From the NCBI GenBank assembly GCA_911728435.2, contig OU452210.1, forward strand, positions 10,230,001 through 10,294,000: a stretch of 64,000 nucleotides of DNA, in the 5' to 3' direction. Source of the DNA: Apoderus coryli. Taxonomy: Eukaryota > Arthropoda > Insecta > Coleoptera > Attelabidae. Positions 29,761-44,200 of the stretch are shown piece by piece (the stretch's first letter is position 1; the number at the start of each line of letters is the position of its first letter). A model generated the notes under the pieces. The model searched no databases. It was given only the letters and a program-made list of their open reading frames with translations, and was not told where the DNA came from. The position numbers were made by a program, and so were the translations under genes.

Positions 29761-32700
29761 TCAAAAATCAAACCATGCTGAAGATAAATGCGGTTGGTAA
29801 CTGAAAATTGACAAATTATATGAAGACGACCCTGTCTAAAAACAATAGCTTTAAAAATAAAACTAAGTCAAAATAATATTGTATAAAGACTGAGCTCATT
29901 AGTTGTAACGATGTACCAAATTTCTCAGAAGATTTTACTGTGAGAAAATAAATCAGATATAAAAATAGAACAACTTCTCTTGGCATTATTCATAGGTAGT
30001 ATTATTTCAAAGTCAAGCTGCCAAGATGAAAGTAAAAATTTCTTGGTTGAATGTGCTCTTCGCTCTGTTGAGGAATTATTAGTATCGAAGATAAATAAAT
30101 GTTCAATAAAATTTTATTAAAAAAAAATAATCATAGTCAGAATTATTATTTCTCCGTGAATTTACTACTAAACAAAATTTCTGTCGAAGTGAGTTATAAT
30201 ATTTGAAATGATATTAATGTCGATGAGGTCCGGCCAAGTTATTTCAGATATCTTATTAAGGTTTTAGATTAAGATGTTCAGAAGACAACCCGTCAAAATA
30301 AATTGATTTTGGAATAAAGAAAACCAACATGCTTTTCTTTAAACAAGTTTACAGCCATAAACATTAAGAGAAAAGAATTATTATTAAACCTCGGTATTCC
30401 AGAAATTCTATATACGTAACTACTCATTATTGTGGGGTTAAATTCACCCTTTCCATAGACGTGCGTATCTCTTTAATCAAAGACAAATTTGAAACACTAT
30501 TATTAAAAATGAATGCAATAACATTTGTTATGCCTTTAAACGAGCTGCCAGTAAATGGCGATTAATTTCATTCTTAATTTAAACCCAATTTCCGCAACAC
30601 ATCATGTGAGCAAAATTAAAACAATATAGGAAACGCTTTATTTTATAAAATCGATTACCAGTGTCAAAAAGTCTGACATTCTAATACGTCTGAAATAGAA
30701 GTGTTCTGCTTGCCAGTGCGGAATATAAAGTTTAAATTTAATAAAGGCTTAGCTAGAGACTACTACTACCTAAATAATCGAGAAAATCTACGATATGATT
30801 TGAGTGATCAACGAAATAGTTGAGGCCAGTGTTTTCTATTTTGCATAAAAAATAATTGGGTTCTCTATGTTCTTCTAACGGCTTATTGAACTACCCTTAT
30901 AATATGCTATAAAAGGTGAAAACAAAAAACGACACTCGCTGGTTGAAGCTTATAGAGTCAAAACAAGAAAATATATTCGAATCATTTATTTTAAATGTAC
31001 CTAGTAACACCATAACTTTTTTACGAATCCAGGTATTTGAAATTTGTTTTGCACTATTTGGATATCAGCCAAATGCCGCTGTTAGTTCTCCCTGACTCGT
31101 AAGAGAATCATTGCCCTCTTAAATCGGAGTGGCAATTGATTGCAACTATAGAGAATTCATCTTCGTATCAGAGCTATTCAGATTTGACAGTTCGAAGTCA
31201 TTTTTAATTATTTATCAATAAATTTTTCGACCTACCCCTGATAAAGTAAATAATCTATTTCCAATTGCTTAATATAAACTTACCAAATTTTTTTAGTTTC
31301 AAGGCAGATTTATTTAACGAAACTTCTGCAGTTATCCATGAGAAAATCTGATTTATGTAATATGCAGTTAGTGTAAATACATCAATGGAAAAGATTAATT
31401 TACCTACAGTTGGTTTAATGCTATAATTTCAAACAAAATTCAAATTTTAAGGCATACAAGCCAATGTAATTTTTTAATAATACAGATTATTTTACATAAT
31501 AATAGTATTAATTAACATTAATAAATTAGCGAAGTTCCTGTTAATTATTTTCTACTTCACTTTCAACTAATATATCTAAATTGACACATTAATAATCATA
31601 CCATCCTCGTACGTTAGTATAAAATACCGGCAATGTCGGTTCTACTATCTTTAAGGTTATTCTTTTGCCTCGTATCTGATAAATAATAAAATAAAAAATA
31701 CCTACACGCTAAAACTCTATTATCCGGTTTCTGTTTACATCATTTCTCGTATTATTAAAAAGTTTTCTACGTGCTGAATATTTAATTTTAATTTAGTGAG
31801 CTAAATCTTCATGTTTGTTCTATTTTTCTTGCAGACCCATAAACTTTCATCAGTTCAAAACTGTTATGCATTATGTAGGTACAATGTTTCAGAAAATACT
31901 TTAGCCGGTAAAACATTGTAGAAAAGTATTTTATTTGATAAACAATAACGAAAGTAAGCCATAGGGAACAGACATATTTGAAATTTTCATTTACGTAAGC
32001 TTAAATTGTGCGGAAGGCATTTCTGCAACATATTTTAAATTATTTCATGAAACATGTTTTTCAAATACTTGCAGAAAATGTACGACTCTGTGTTACATTT
32101 TAATTTTGTTACCTACTTACATGATAAATAATAATTTGACATTTTATTCAAAAAAATCGTTCGTAGCTCTACGGATTAGAGATTATTGTTCTCATAACTA
32201 ACAAGAAAGCTTCTACAATGTTTTTTTAAGTATTAAATGGTGCTCCAATTTTATTCATCGAAACGGGTTTACCTGACGATGAATGTATAATAAAATGCTA
32301 ACACAAACGTCAATTTCGCAATATTTACAAAATATGTTGCAACCTGAATCAAATTAATGGAAAGGAAATACATGCAAAAACCGTAATAAACGACACAAAA
32401 TATAAATGAATAGTAAACAAGTCAACAGTAAATATCGTTAAATATAATACCAGATATAAAATCCATAATTTCAAGTTTGGAATACAAGTAGTATGTCAAA
32501 AAGATGAATGGAGTAAAGAAATAGAGTTTTATACCATCTTACTTTAAATAAAAACCAATTAACCATGCGTATATAACAAACAATAGCCTACATATGTAAC
32601 AATTTCGTGGATATTCACACATAAACAGTAAATTTTAATAACTTGAACAGCTAGCTCTGGAGATGACAGACAATTTCCGCTCTATTCTCTGTCTCATGTC

Positions 32701-34519
32701 TCGCTCATATTCTAAATATGGAGCTACAAACTTCATTACGTTCAATTTGCGCTTAAAAGTCGAATATTTCAAACTTGAAAAATGCTTCAAATAGACAACA
32801 TAGAGACGATAGAAGCAAATGCGATGAGAGTGTTGAAGGCCATTCCGAAAACTGACTCCGACAACTGCTTCAGCGCAATATTTCACCTTAAAAATGCTGT
32901 AAATGAAGCAAGAAGGCACTTGCTTATAATTAAATTAATTGAAAGGGGATTATAATAACATAATGAACTAAAAATGATATTGTAGATAAGATTAATCATA
33001 CACAACACTTGCTTCTCAAGTACTTAGTCACAGCACCTCAGTAGCCTTACCAAGACTGTCTAGAAAATGTCAAATTTCATCCTCTCAAGGCGGTGCTAAG
33101 CAAAATCACTTTTTAAAAACTTTACTGATTACTAAAATTACTAGACACTTTGTTTTTACTTCAAAATTGGAAATATTGTATGTTACACTATTTTCTGGAA
33201 GGATCATAATACTCAGCACTAATTTTTGATTTAACGAACGGGTAGAAACTCCCATTATTAATTACATTACGGTATTTGGAGGCTCCGTTATAACATAACA
33301 TTCGGGCGATACTAATTCGAATTAATTTATTAAACATACAGATTAGTTGTAGGTCAAGTTATTAGGACATTTTTAATTAACCCTTAGTATTCGAGAAAGC
33401 TTACGGCATATTCTTGAAAGATGGATTTAGCATGCATTTTGATATTGTAAAGCACGGCATGCAGAATCATATATAACGAGACTGTGCGGAACTGAAGGGC
33501 CAGATTTTAACGAATTTAACTAGATGCACTGAGCGAGAAACAAAGTCTGATCACGTTTGCCTCCTGCCAGTCTACACTAAGTCAAAATGGTATAAAAAAA
33601 CCAGGAATTACAATCACTCGAGTGAAAATATGAGTAGGTAATGCGAAAAATTGCACGAAGAAACATCATGAGATAATAATTCAAAGGAAACTAAACAAAA
33701 ACATGCAGTGCTGGTGGCCAAACTTGCCGGGTTGTAACACGAATTACTCGGCGAGTTTAATTTGCAAAAGCAAGCAAATTTACTCCTCGAAATATCCAAG
33801 TATCACCTCTCTTCGCTACTTCTGGTCATTTATCGCTATTTGAAGAAGAAAAGTCTCATTGACTGCGTTTTATAGTGAGATAAAAAGACCAACATATAAT
33901 TGAAATTTTTGATGCCTCTGAATAAATCCCATCGTCAATAAAAAAAACATTAAAATTTTGAATCTAAAAAACCTAGTTTATAATAAAAACAATATACAAT
34001 TGCTATGAAGTAATGAATAAACCAAAATGAAAAATAAACAACTGGCTATAATGAGAAATATAAAAAGCATTTCGGGAACCCCAATAAATTGTATTTTTAG
34101 TATTAAAATAAAGGAAGCAGCAGATTTGTGTGATTTGAATAACTATACCTATACTTTTTTGTTTTAGTTGATTAATTAAAACTGGCTTATTTTTAAATGA
34201 AAGATATCTAGATTTAAATATTAAATACGTTAATTTAATTTATCTGTTTGGGCGTCTTGAATTTATTTATAAAATGCTACATTCAAAAAGCTTCTTCATG
34301 ATAACAGGTAACACATATCTTAAAATAACTTACTTTATTTATAAAGATATTGAATAATTGAGATATTTACCTGTGAAGGGCTGGAAGATTTAAGACATCC
34401 ACACTTTCACAAACCAACACCATAACCTATATAGGTGTCCAAAATGTAGATAAATAAATAACTTAAAAATAAAATAAAACACGAAGGCTGAAAACGGGCG
34501 AGATAAAAATAGCCAAATT
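29761..34519. other. Non-coding sequence, no recognised gene
   Basis: AT-rich. A 94-codon minus-strand open frame at 32919-32635 has no recognised domain and no splice context. G+C-richer patches at about 31060-31190 and 33460-33580 may be transposon fragments. Confidence 0.45.
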
Positions 34520-34650
34520 ACAAGATCAGCGTCGGTTTTGGTACAGACTGAAAATGTTTATTCGGGCGTCCCGACGACACAGCGACGCTCTCCATTGCGT
34601 AATAATGAGCATGCGCCTATTTCAAAACTGAATATTGAGGATATACAGGA
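34520..34650 (-). promoter_or_regulatory. Candidate promoter or 5' exon region, possibly of the calcium channel
   Basis: This is a short island of higher G+C in an AT-rich desert, with several CpGs and a GCATGCGC core like an NRF1 site (near 34609-34616). It lies about 10 kb upstream of the first recognised channel exon. On the minus strand it could be a transcription start region for that gene. There is no direct evidence for transcription. Confidence 0.25.
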
Positions 34651-36819
34651 AGACTCTATTCTCATTGACGCTACCTATACTAAAGTTATTATTTAACCAA
34701 TTTGTATATTTGAGATATAATCCTAACACATTGTTCAAGCTTGTTCTTAATTTGTAATTTTTAAACACAGAACCGTACTGCTATTACAAGCCAATCAGTA
34801 TATTACTTTTAACGATTTAGAGTAGAGGGATTCTGCCGACCGGTGAAAGCCCTTGCGAACAGTGGTGTAGGCATCAGGATTTGGTTTAATTGCAAAGCAC
34901 ATAAACATGGGTTGCAATTCATTTTGTCAAAATATTAATTCACAGTTCAGCTTGAAGAATCAAAGGTAAAATCGACCTTATTTGGCGATCAAAAATCTTA
35001 TATCACTATAAAAATGCAGCTGCTTATACGTTGGTCATTGCCATGGATAAAATATCAAAGAACTGCACATATTTACCAGATTTAGCTCTCAGTGAATAAC
35101 TTGGAGGTAAAAAGTTTGATAGCAACGAGTATAATAATAATTCACAAGAAAAAAAGTTTACCTTTGCCCGCAATAACTGAAAAAATTAGGTAATACTTTG
35201 GAAAGAAAAATAATTAATTTTCAAATAAGTTAAGAGAATTTACACCTAATTAGTTGTTCATTAACTTATAATCAGGCGTTAAAATAACATATCAATGCTG
35301 TTTTGTTTGTTTTTGGTGGTATTCTGATTTGTCTTCTCTCATATTTCGACCATCCTAAACAAAAAGCACAATGGTGTAAGCGTGAAACAGTAATAAAATA
35401 TCAATCCAGCGTATAACCAAAGTATTTAACTTATTGATATATTTTCTTGCGACATATCCGTGCCAATACATGTGATGTACGTTTTTGGATAATACAAAAA
35501 GAAGTACTTTAACTATAATTCGTGCTGTACAGGACCGATTCTTTAAATGTATTGTTAAAATATTATTTTTATCGGCCTCGTATACATTTTCCCTATAAAT
35601 TCATCGTTTAAATAATCAATTAAGAGGTTTTATTAAAATAATAAATCAGATCGATCTATAAAATAAATAATTCACAAAAATAATGTTTTTATCAATAAAA
35701 CTATAAAAGTATACTATAACTAACATATATATGGCCTAATTCATTGTTTCAAAGTCACGCATAAAAATGTGAAAAGGGTAAAACCATCGGAATGGTAATA
35801 TCCATTATGTTTGTCATACATTTTTCGAATATATGTCATTTATTTATATTTATAGACATATTAAAACGTTTTATTAGCACAAATCAATCTTGTCATTTTT
35901 GTTATTAATAAACATTTTAATTACATTTTTATACACAAGACTTATTTCTCTCCCACCCCCATGGAAGGTTCTATTTTGATTCTGTATCATCAGATATTAT
36001 AATTAACTGTTAACAGAGAACGTCCGCTTTGCCGCTGTTATGTTTTAATTCCCTCCTGAGGATCTAAAAAAACAGTTGCGATGAAAAAAATGAACAACCT
36101 GTATAAATACAAGACGGTTCAAGGATGATTTTCACTCATAGCCTTGGATTTCAATTAATGCCCAATATCACGAGCACCCTTAGATATTCTTGTCACTTTC
36201 ATTTGAAGTTTTATTATACTTGAGAGAAGAAACTCCCTTGTAAAACTGAAACAGCATTTTGTGTAGAAATGCTATAAAAAGCGTATTTAATGAACGTTTC
36301 ATGTGAGAAAGGTTTTTCAAAAAATTAGGTCGAAAGTAATCTGATCTGGAAAAGTATCATCCAAACATGCTTTTAAACTCAATCACCTCCGCAAAATAAA
36401 ATTCAATCGATATTTGGCTTACTTTTTTTATGCTGCTTTTATAGTATTGTCAGTTTTACATACAGTTGGAAAAAAGTTTTATGCGTATTACCCAAATCGA
36501 TCCAAATTCTGGCTAAAGCAAGTGGGATTTCAAGTTTTTTACTATTGATAGGATACAGGGAATAGATTAGAAGTTGTGGATCACACCGGCCGGCAGGACA
36601 AATATTGTCCACTCTATCGGCTAAATATTTGACGAAACACATCTGGCAGAACCCACACTACGGGTTTGGGATTAGTGACACATATTCGAGATTGAATGGA
36701 ACAAATTTTATTAGTATATTACAAGAAATCCCTTGCGGGATTTCCCAGTCGTCTTGTGGTAATTTTATCTATGAAAAATGTCATTGAGGGTTGTAAAAAA
36801 AATTAAAGAACTAAAAATA

Positions 36820-37300
36820 TTGAAAATAAATAGAAACATTTTTGAGTTGCCCCTTAGATCACCACTAGGAGCTTATAGTTTAACTTTCAAAGAAATCTTG
36901 AATTGAAATCAAAAAATTACTGAAAATATTACTTTTTTGTCATTAACAAAATAACTAAATAAATTTTTGACTCACCGCGTATATAAATTTAAAGTGCTTA
37001 TGCTAAAAATGTATGAGACCATTCTAATAAACTAAAAAAACTAAAATTTTTTCGATTTATTAGGTCCTGCCGTGTCTTGAGAAATAAATAGAAACATTTT
37101 TGAGTTACCTCTATGAGCTTATAGTTTCACCTCTAAAAAATCTTGAATTGAAATCTAAAAAATATTAAAAAAATACTCAAAATTTTACTTTTCCGTCCTT
37201 AAAAAAATAAACAAATACATTTTTGACTCACCCCGTATATAAATTTAAAGTGTATGCTAAAAATTTCTAAACATTTAAAATTAATTTGATTGCAATCTGG
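36820..37300. repeat. Dispersed repeat family, copy 2
   Basis: It shares the same blocks as 20440-20950. Two monomers are visible: the CACCSCGTATATAAATTTAAAG block occurs near 36975 and again near 37231, a spacing of about 256 bp, and AATAGAAACATTTTTGAGTT occurs near 36829 and 37088. No coding capacity was seen. Confidence 0.72.
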
Positions 37301-37550
37301 AAAATTTGTTAAATGTCGGGTAATTAATGTTTTTTTTTTTAATCCTGTACATGCTGCTTATGAATTAATGTTGTTATAATCTGATAAATACTTAATTTAA
37401 ATAATAAATCCACTTGTCAACTTCAATAACCTTATAAAATTTTATACTAAATACCTACTATAAATATATTAGATAGATATTTTAAATCTGCTAGCCTAAA
37501 AATGGCTGCCTATAATATGATTATCATCATAGGTGACGTTATTTTTTAGA

Positions 37551-37655
37551 ACTACCATATCTCTCTATTTGAAAATCGTTGGTGTGAAATTAACGTTAAC
37601 GTTAATAGCGGCTACCATATCTCTCTATTATGGATCGTTGGTTTGTCATAATTTG
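37551..37655. repeat. Short direct duplication of about 61 bp
   Basis: CTACCATATCTCTCTATT followed by ATCGTTGGT occurs at about 37552 and again at about 37613, separated by a TAACGTTAACGTTAA palindromic run. This looks like a local tandem duplication. Confidence 0.65.
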
Positions 37656-38204
37656 GTAGTATTTTTTTCTAACGTTGGTCTCACTTATTTTAGTTTAGTT
37701 GACACTTCTAATTCACGTCATAATTTGGTTTTGGTAAGATGTTTTTTCTAACAACAAACAAATTGCTTGTGTCAAATAGTTTATTATTATTTTCGTTGTT
37801 TACATTAATAGCCTAAGAGCTTTCGGCATTATTTTCATGTTTAAGATCAATTTCTATCAACCTGTTGTATATTGTAGTGTTATAAAATGATTATTCCATA
37901 TAGTTGTAGTCAATTTAGAAGTTGTCATTGTGGATTTGAAGTAATATTACTGAAAAAGTGATAATAACCTAAAGTGACAGTGTCATGAGAGCCGTCAGAT
38001 GGATGGATGTGACCACATATTTTTCAATAACCTAAGTCTGATGGATGGGAAATAGTTGATATCTCCCTCTGCGTCGCACACAAAATGAACTTTTGCAGAT
38101 GTAATTAAATTAATTAATAAAATAGTGTGGCCGCATTAAATCCCCTTGAAAAGTACCAGTTGGGATTCAGCAAAATACAAATTTTCTATATAGACAGACC
38201 TGCG

Positions 38205-38223
38205 GCTGCACCTTCGGTGCAGC
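38205..38223. repeat. Strong short hairpin
   Basis: GCTGCACC (38205-38212) and GGTGCAGC (38216-38223) form an 8-bp G+C-rich stem with a TTC loop. It stands alone in AT-rich DNA and there is no T-run for a terminator. Function is unknown. Confidence 0.6.
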
Positions 38224-41200
38224 TTTAAGTTAAGTCACATAGATAGCGGTCATTTTCTTGCAGATTTTTGACGACAAAGACAGCACGATCAGAAATTATA
38301 TGGATTAATATTATGTAGTACTTGAGCGAAGCATTTTGAATTAAAAAAAAAAAACATTTTAGAGCAAAACAAAAGGAAAATTTAGCACCTTCAAAAATAA
38401 AACTGTTTTTTAAATTTGCTAATCGATTGCTATTTGAAATAAATATTTATTATACTGACGACCCAACCCCTTAAGTATCATGCACTCTGTAAAAAAGAAA
38501 ATAGATATTTCAGATAGTAGTTGCAACAGGTTATGAACATAAATTAAATTGAAGTCTAGCTAGTCGCGAAATAAAGTACGAAAATTTATCTTTCTTACCA
38601 AACATCACGCAACTACAATTTTGTATATATTGAAAAATTTACTTTGTCTACTATTAAGAAGGCTGCAATTCTGTCTGCAACTTTTTTCTTCTTCGATCTC
38701 AGGATTTTTTTATAGTTATATGAAGCTATTCGCTAATGCAAAAAGCCTTATGTAGATATTTTGCTATATATAACGCTGTCATCCTCGACAACCCCATACC
38801 ATAAAACCATAAAAGGCTGACATATGATTATAATGTTTTGTTCTTGAAAAAACAATAATATAATTTAGTTCAAACCGTAAGTTCGTTTCAAGATAAATAT
38901 ATAGAATAGGAGTAGCTTTTTGCTAAATTTCCCTTGAGAACTTCTGTTTTAGAAAATGTTTTCGTCACAAAATAGAAGATGTGAATATATTTCAAAGTAA
39001 TTGTAATATTTTCTTTAATTTTCGTTATGACGAACGAACCGTTTCAATCGCTCTCACTATGTATCTATATATAACGATTATTATTATTATGCTAAATGGA
39101 TTGCAGTACTAAAAAGTGTAATTACATTTTAAATGGAATTATAGTAGGTACCTACTCTAGTTAATTAAACTCAATTTGTATTTTACGAAAAATATTAAAA
39201 GTATTTTTCTTCCTTTCGTGGGAGGAAGATTTCCATTCAGATAATGTAAATTCGGTTATTATTTGTAATAAAAATAATCGTCTTGTACTGTATTATTATT
39301 ATATGCAGACTGTGGAGTAGACTTAATACCAAATTCAAATTCATCAGTTTGGTAAAATGCCTCAAATGTGTGTATTTAAATTTACCAAATCCTGGAGAAC
39401 AGTTGCTGAAGGATACATTGAAAATTGAAGTAACTAATATGATTTAATTTAATTAATTAATACAAGTAGTAATATTGCCAATTTCTCAGGGAAAGATATT
39501 CAGTCTATAACATATAAATAAACAGTTTATGTTCATTATTTTGTCTATATTACGAGGACAGAAAATTATATTTTATACACATTCAAAAAAAGAAAACGAC
39601 AAGAAGACGAAAAGAAACACTGTGCTTCAACCAAGGTAGAATTAATGCAACAAAGATGATATGAAGCAAATTGTAGAACAGCAACGAAAAAAAAACCGAA
39701 AGTTAAATAATAATATGTTCCATAAAACGAGATATTACAACAAAAATGAACATGAAACGGAATACTTAGATAATTATATTTCCTTGGATGTTTTCCTGAA
39801 GCTTTGTAACAAAACAAATTTTATATATTAAATATTCATAAAACGAAATATAATTTATTTCCATTTTTAAAATAGGAGGGTATTATGTACGTCAGGGATG
39901 ACCTTTTGCCAACGACGTTCTGTAGAAATAAATAAAATAAAAAAATATAATAATGAAGATAAAAGCTTTGACTGCACGTGTTTTCATCATATTAAAAAAA
40001 CAATTTGAAATTTCAATGTACTCATTCTTTTGACATGCTGAATGTTATTAATAATTTATTTGGTGACTGAAAAGCTTTTGGTAAACAATTAACAATTTTT
40101 GATTCGGTTTTGGAAAGCATATGAAAGAATGTTTTGAATGTTACGAGGCAGTCTACAAAAATGCGAGCTCCAATTATAGAACGATATTTCATCTTTCATG
40201 GATCTGGAATTTAGAGCGTACATCGTAGTCTCTTATAATCTTCCTAATGTAAGCAGGAAGAATATGATTATGCAAAACAATAAGTGCAAATATGCCACTA
40301 GAGTTAAAAATGGTGGCGATATTTATTAGAAGCTAAAATTGATCAGATGACTGTTCCATAAATATGGAAACTTCATTTTTGCTAAAAAATTTACCCTATT
40401 TCGGACGATGTTAGCTTGAAATATTCATTTAAATATAACTTTATTTTGATTTTAATGACCTCCTTGATACTATTTGTCCCTTTGTTGCTGCACCAGCATT
40501 AAAATGGTGAATATTATTTCTCATATTTTAGATTTCACGGGCAATAAATGTAAACTTGCAGAGTTTCCGGCCTTTATAAGATGGAATTTGGTAGATTTAA
40601 TGGAACGAAAAGTGTTTTAGTTGGTTCCATAGAAACTGAGGAAAAACTCTGAGATCTTCGCCTAAACATTTCCGTGAGCCAAAGAACTTTTCTGTGTAGG
40701 TACCGTATGTATTTATTTCATATGCAATTATATCAGAACTGCAACACATTGTTATTACTATCATCACTCTGATATATGTCGTCAGTTAAAATTGTGAAAT
40801 TCTAACTAAATTTTCCATCTTCTAAGAGAATTACAAATCGCAGAATGTGGTTGTCATTTTCCTTGAATACATTAAACAGATGTGTATTCGTGCATTTAAT
40901 TACAAACTGGGTTACATTTTGTACCCTATTTATGCAAAACCGAAAACAACAAAAGAATAATATGTATATTTTCTCTTCTTTTAATAAATATACCGTAATT
41001 TACTGCCTACGGCAGTTTTTTAGTAACAACAGACGTGGAAAAACAAGGAAATCCACTTTGACCTTTTCAGATTTTTTTTTTTTTGAATACATTTGGAATT
41101 AGGTTAAAGAAGGGATTCTCAACTATGGTAACTGGCGGCATGAATATATCAATGTACAAAAGTAAAAGAAATACTGCATTAACATGACATGATAATAAAC

Positions 41201-44200
41201 TGCAAAAAATCATTGACCGTTCCTTTACAAACCTTTCCACAATATCACAGCATAAAATAAACCACTTTCTATCATTATTGATTCTCAAGTACTGACAGAG
41301 TCGGTCCAAGACTTAAAGGACGTTGTTTTGTAGAGTTCTTCTCGATCAGTATTAAGTATATCTGAATCAGACATTCGATTTGTGTTCTTTTATCCTAACT
41401 AACACTTTCCCCGTTAAGATATTCTGGCTTGAAAATTTGGATTCTTCTAATGAGAATGCTGGTGAAATTAAAGTATAATTGTGGGCACACTGTGTATTTC
41501 TACCGAGAAAATGTTGGTATAGTAGGTAAGTAGTGAAGATTATGTATACGAAATCATTATTCTAGCAATATCAATTACCTGATGAAAATCGCTATGTATA
41601 GATATATAAATCAAGGTATTGATTTTAGGAAATAATAATGGCTCCTATCCTTTGTTTGCATTCAGATTAATTTTTGCTGATAACCAGAGTGGAACAACTT
41701 TGACACAGGTATCAGGTTAAAACTGGTTTATCTTCATCAAGAGGATTTGACAGTTGTGTTATGAAATTAATTGGAGAGTATCAGCAATTTTACTATAATA
41801 AATATATATGCATGCAAAAAATATAAAATTTATAAAGCCATATAGAGCAATTGGAAAACTACGAGATCAAATGCAGGGTTTCCGCATTGACATTTAAACT
41901 CAGTATACAGGATGGACGAGAAAACAGAAAACCATGTTGAGAATAGAAACATTATTTAACTTTTGAAAACTCGACTAGAGTTTCAAATCATGCTGTATAT
42001 CTCTAAAATCGCGAAACAAATAAGGGTAGTTATCCCCGTTCATTGTTGGCACTTGAGAAGTCAGCAGAAGCATTATACAAATATTTTTAAATCAGCGAAA
42101 ATAATTTGTATTTCGCTATAAATAAATCAGCAAATATCAACAAAAATATTGCACTTTACTCATACAATCAAGCAAGGGATTTTTTTGCTTAACAATATAG
42201 TTTTATGGAAATCAGTATAATGCTGAAGTGGAAATTTCAGAGGAGAAAAGCAAACAAAACAAATGATGAGGTCTAGAATTTCATATTGTACCTATGTGTT
42301 TTTAGAAATAAACGTCCAACATGTTTTACTTGTATAGAAGTTGCTAACAAAAAGTAAATCGATACTCAGTAGTTATTGTAGTAATATAACTTAAGTACAG
42401 CAAAGGCGAATCAAAATTTGAGAGCCTAATTAAAAAAAAATATTTCCGTCAAGATTTTAAATGTTTTATCTTTGAGAGATTTTTTTAAAGTTAGGAAACA
42501 AATAATTGTAATGATACAGAGATTATTCCCTGTCACGAAATGATTTTAATGAAGAATATACTAACATCAAACAAACAATGTATATAAACAAGAATTAATA
42601 TTGGTAGGTAGAGTATCTTAACGTAATTCAACTCTAAAAGCAGTCTACTCCTACGTGGAAAGTAATATTAAACATTAATTTATATAGGAAGCTCTAGTAG
42701 TGTTATTTCAAAAGACATTATATTTCTGGAGCATTTAGAGAAAAGATAATTTAAGTCGATATATATAAAAAAAAGATAAAGAGAGAACAGAAAATAGAGT
42801 TAATTTGTCGACTTCCTTATAGAAAACCATAACCTTAACGAGCTTCCTTCAAATGCGAGTCCTGATACAAACCATAAACCAAGTCAATCTATAATAAAAC
42901 AAGGCAAATTTGGAACATACTTCTCAAAGTCCTTATTTAATGAAAAAATAATATGCAGTTGATGTTAAGTTCAGAAATTGTTTTCCTATCTGATTCTTTC
43001 TTGCGAAACTAAATGAATATTCTGTTGAAACGACATTGTTGGCTAAAATATATTAACAAACATATCTTAAGTACAATTGTTTTTTGCATATTTATAACAC
43101 CACACATGTTATCTTTCATTTTTTGGTTCGTTTGTCTCCTTCCGCTGTCATACTGTATACTAGCAATGTACCATTTTCGCTCTAAATACAGGAACATGTT
43201 AGAAAGCAAAAGAAAAGCTTTTCCACTCGCTCAAAAAAAAAGCATTTATTTAGCCTGTGTGGTCCCCAAGAAGCACATTACAGCTGTTAAATTATTCATA
43301 GTCGAAATGTGTCTCTGTTTTCAGTTTTACTTGAATTTGATGATATCCTTTCAGAAAAAATAATAATTTTTAAATCAAAATTATTCATGTTTCGAGAATA
43401 AAATGCGAATATATAATACGAAAACTTTGTTTTGAATTTATAATGATGAACAAACGAAGCGGGCAAATAATGTAGTTACATGTTAATTAATAGCTAAGAT
43501 ACAATAGAACAGATTTCCCGTGTTTTGTTAGGTAAGGGTAAAGGCTGCCAAAATTAACTAAAACATTATGTTAAGATCTTGTTATTATTGTTAGCTTTCA
43601 GGAAATACTGGGCCCAGACAAGAGATTTTTCACATTAAATCGAAGATTTATTGGAGCCTGCAAACATACTTTTGTTAGCCAGCACATGGTTGTATTTAGT
43701 TTATATGATCTTTTGTGGGAAAATGTTTTTTTATTGTATAGTAAGTAAGTTAAAATAAAGAATTTTAGTTAAACTATTCTCGTTTATTACTTATGTTTGT
43801 TATTTAAAATTAGCATTAAACCTTGTGTTTATATCTCACCTCGTACGTTTAATGGACTAAACAAATTTTATAATTAATTTCTAACTAAAGAGAACACAAA
43901 AAATAAATAAAAATGACATAATAAATAATGACTAAGTAAACACATATACCTACCTTGTAGCATCAATTTTCATTCCGCATTTTTAAAAAGAGAAAAGAAA
44001 ATAATAATAACGGTAAATAAAAAGGAAAATTGAGTCGGAGAACGAATACAAAAGGAAAAAGGGAAGAATGTGTTCTCCACTAAATGATATCGTTCAAGTT
44101 CAGCAAAGCAAAATGGCCTCTTTATGAATTAAAACAGTACGAAAAAGACACCTTCATTGTTGTCACAAGAATAATGTTTGATGTACGAGGGAGTTCCCAA

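Noticed and set aside
32635..32919. 94-codon minus-strand open frame
   Set aside because: Slightly higher G+C but no homology that I can recognise and no exon signals; could be a transposon scrap.
34800..34870. G+C-richer segment suggestive of an exon
   Set aside because: No open frame with usable splice sites and no recognisable peptide.
36439..36787. Overlapping open frames on both strands (67 and 60 codons)
   Set aside because: Possible remnant of a mobile element, but no diagnostic motif; too weak to call.
43009..43363. 116-codon plus-strand open frame and its antisense frame
   Set aside because: Hydrophobic and Lys-rich composition expected from AT-rich DNA; no motif or gene context.
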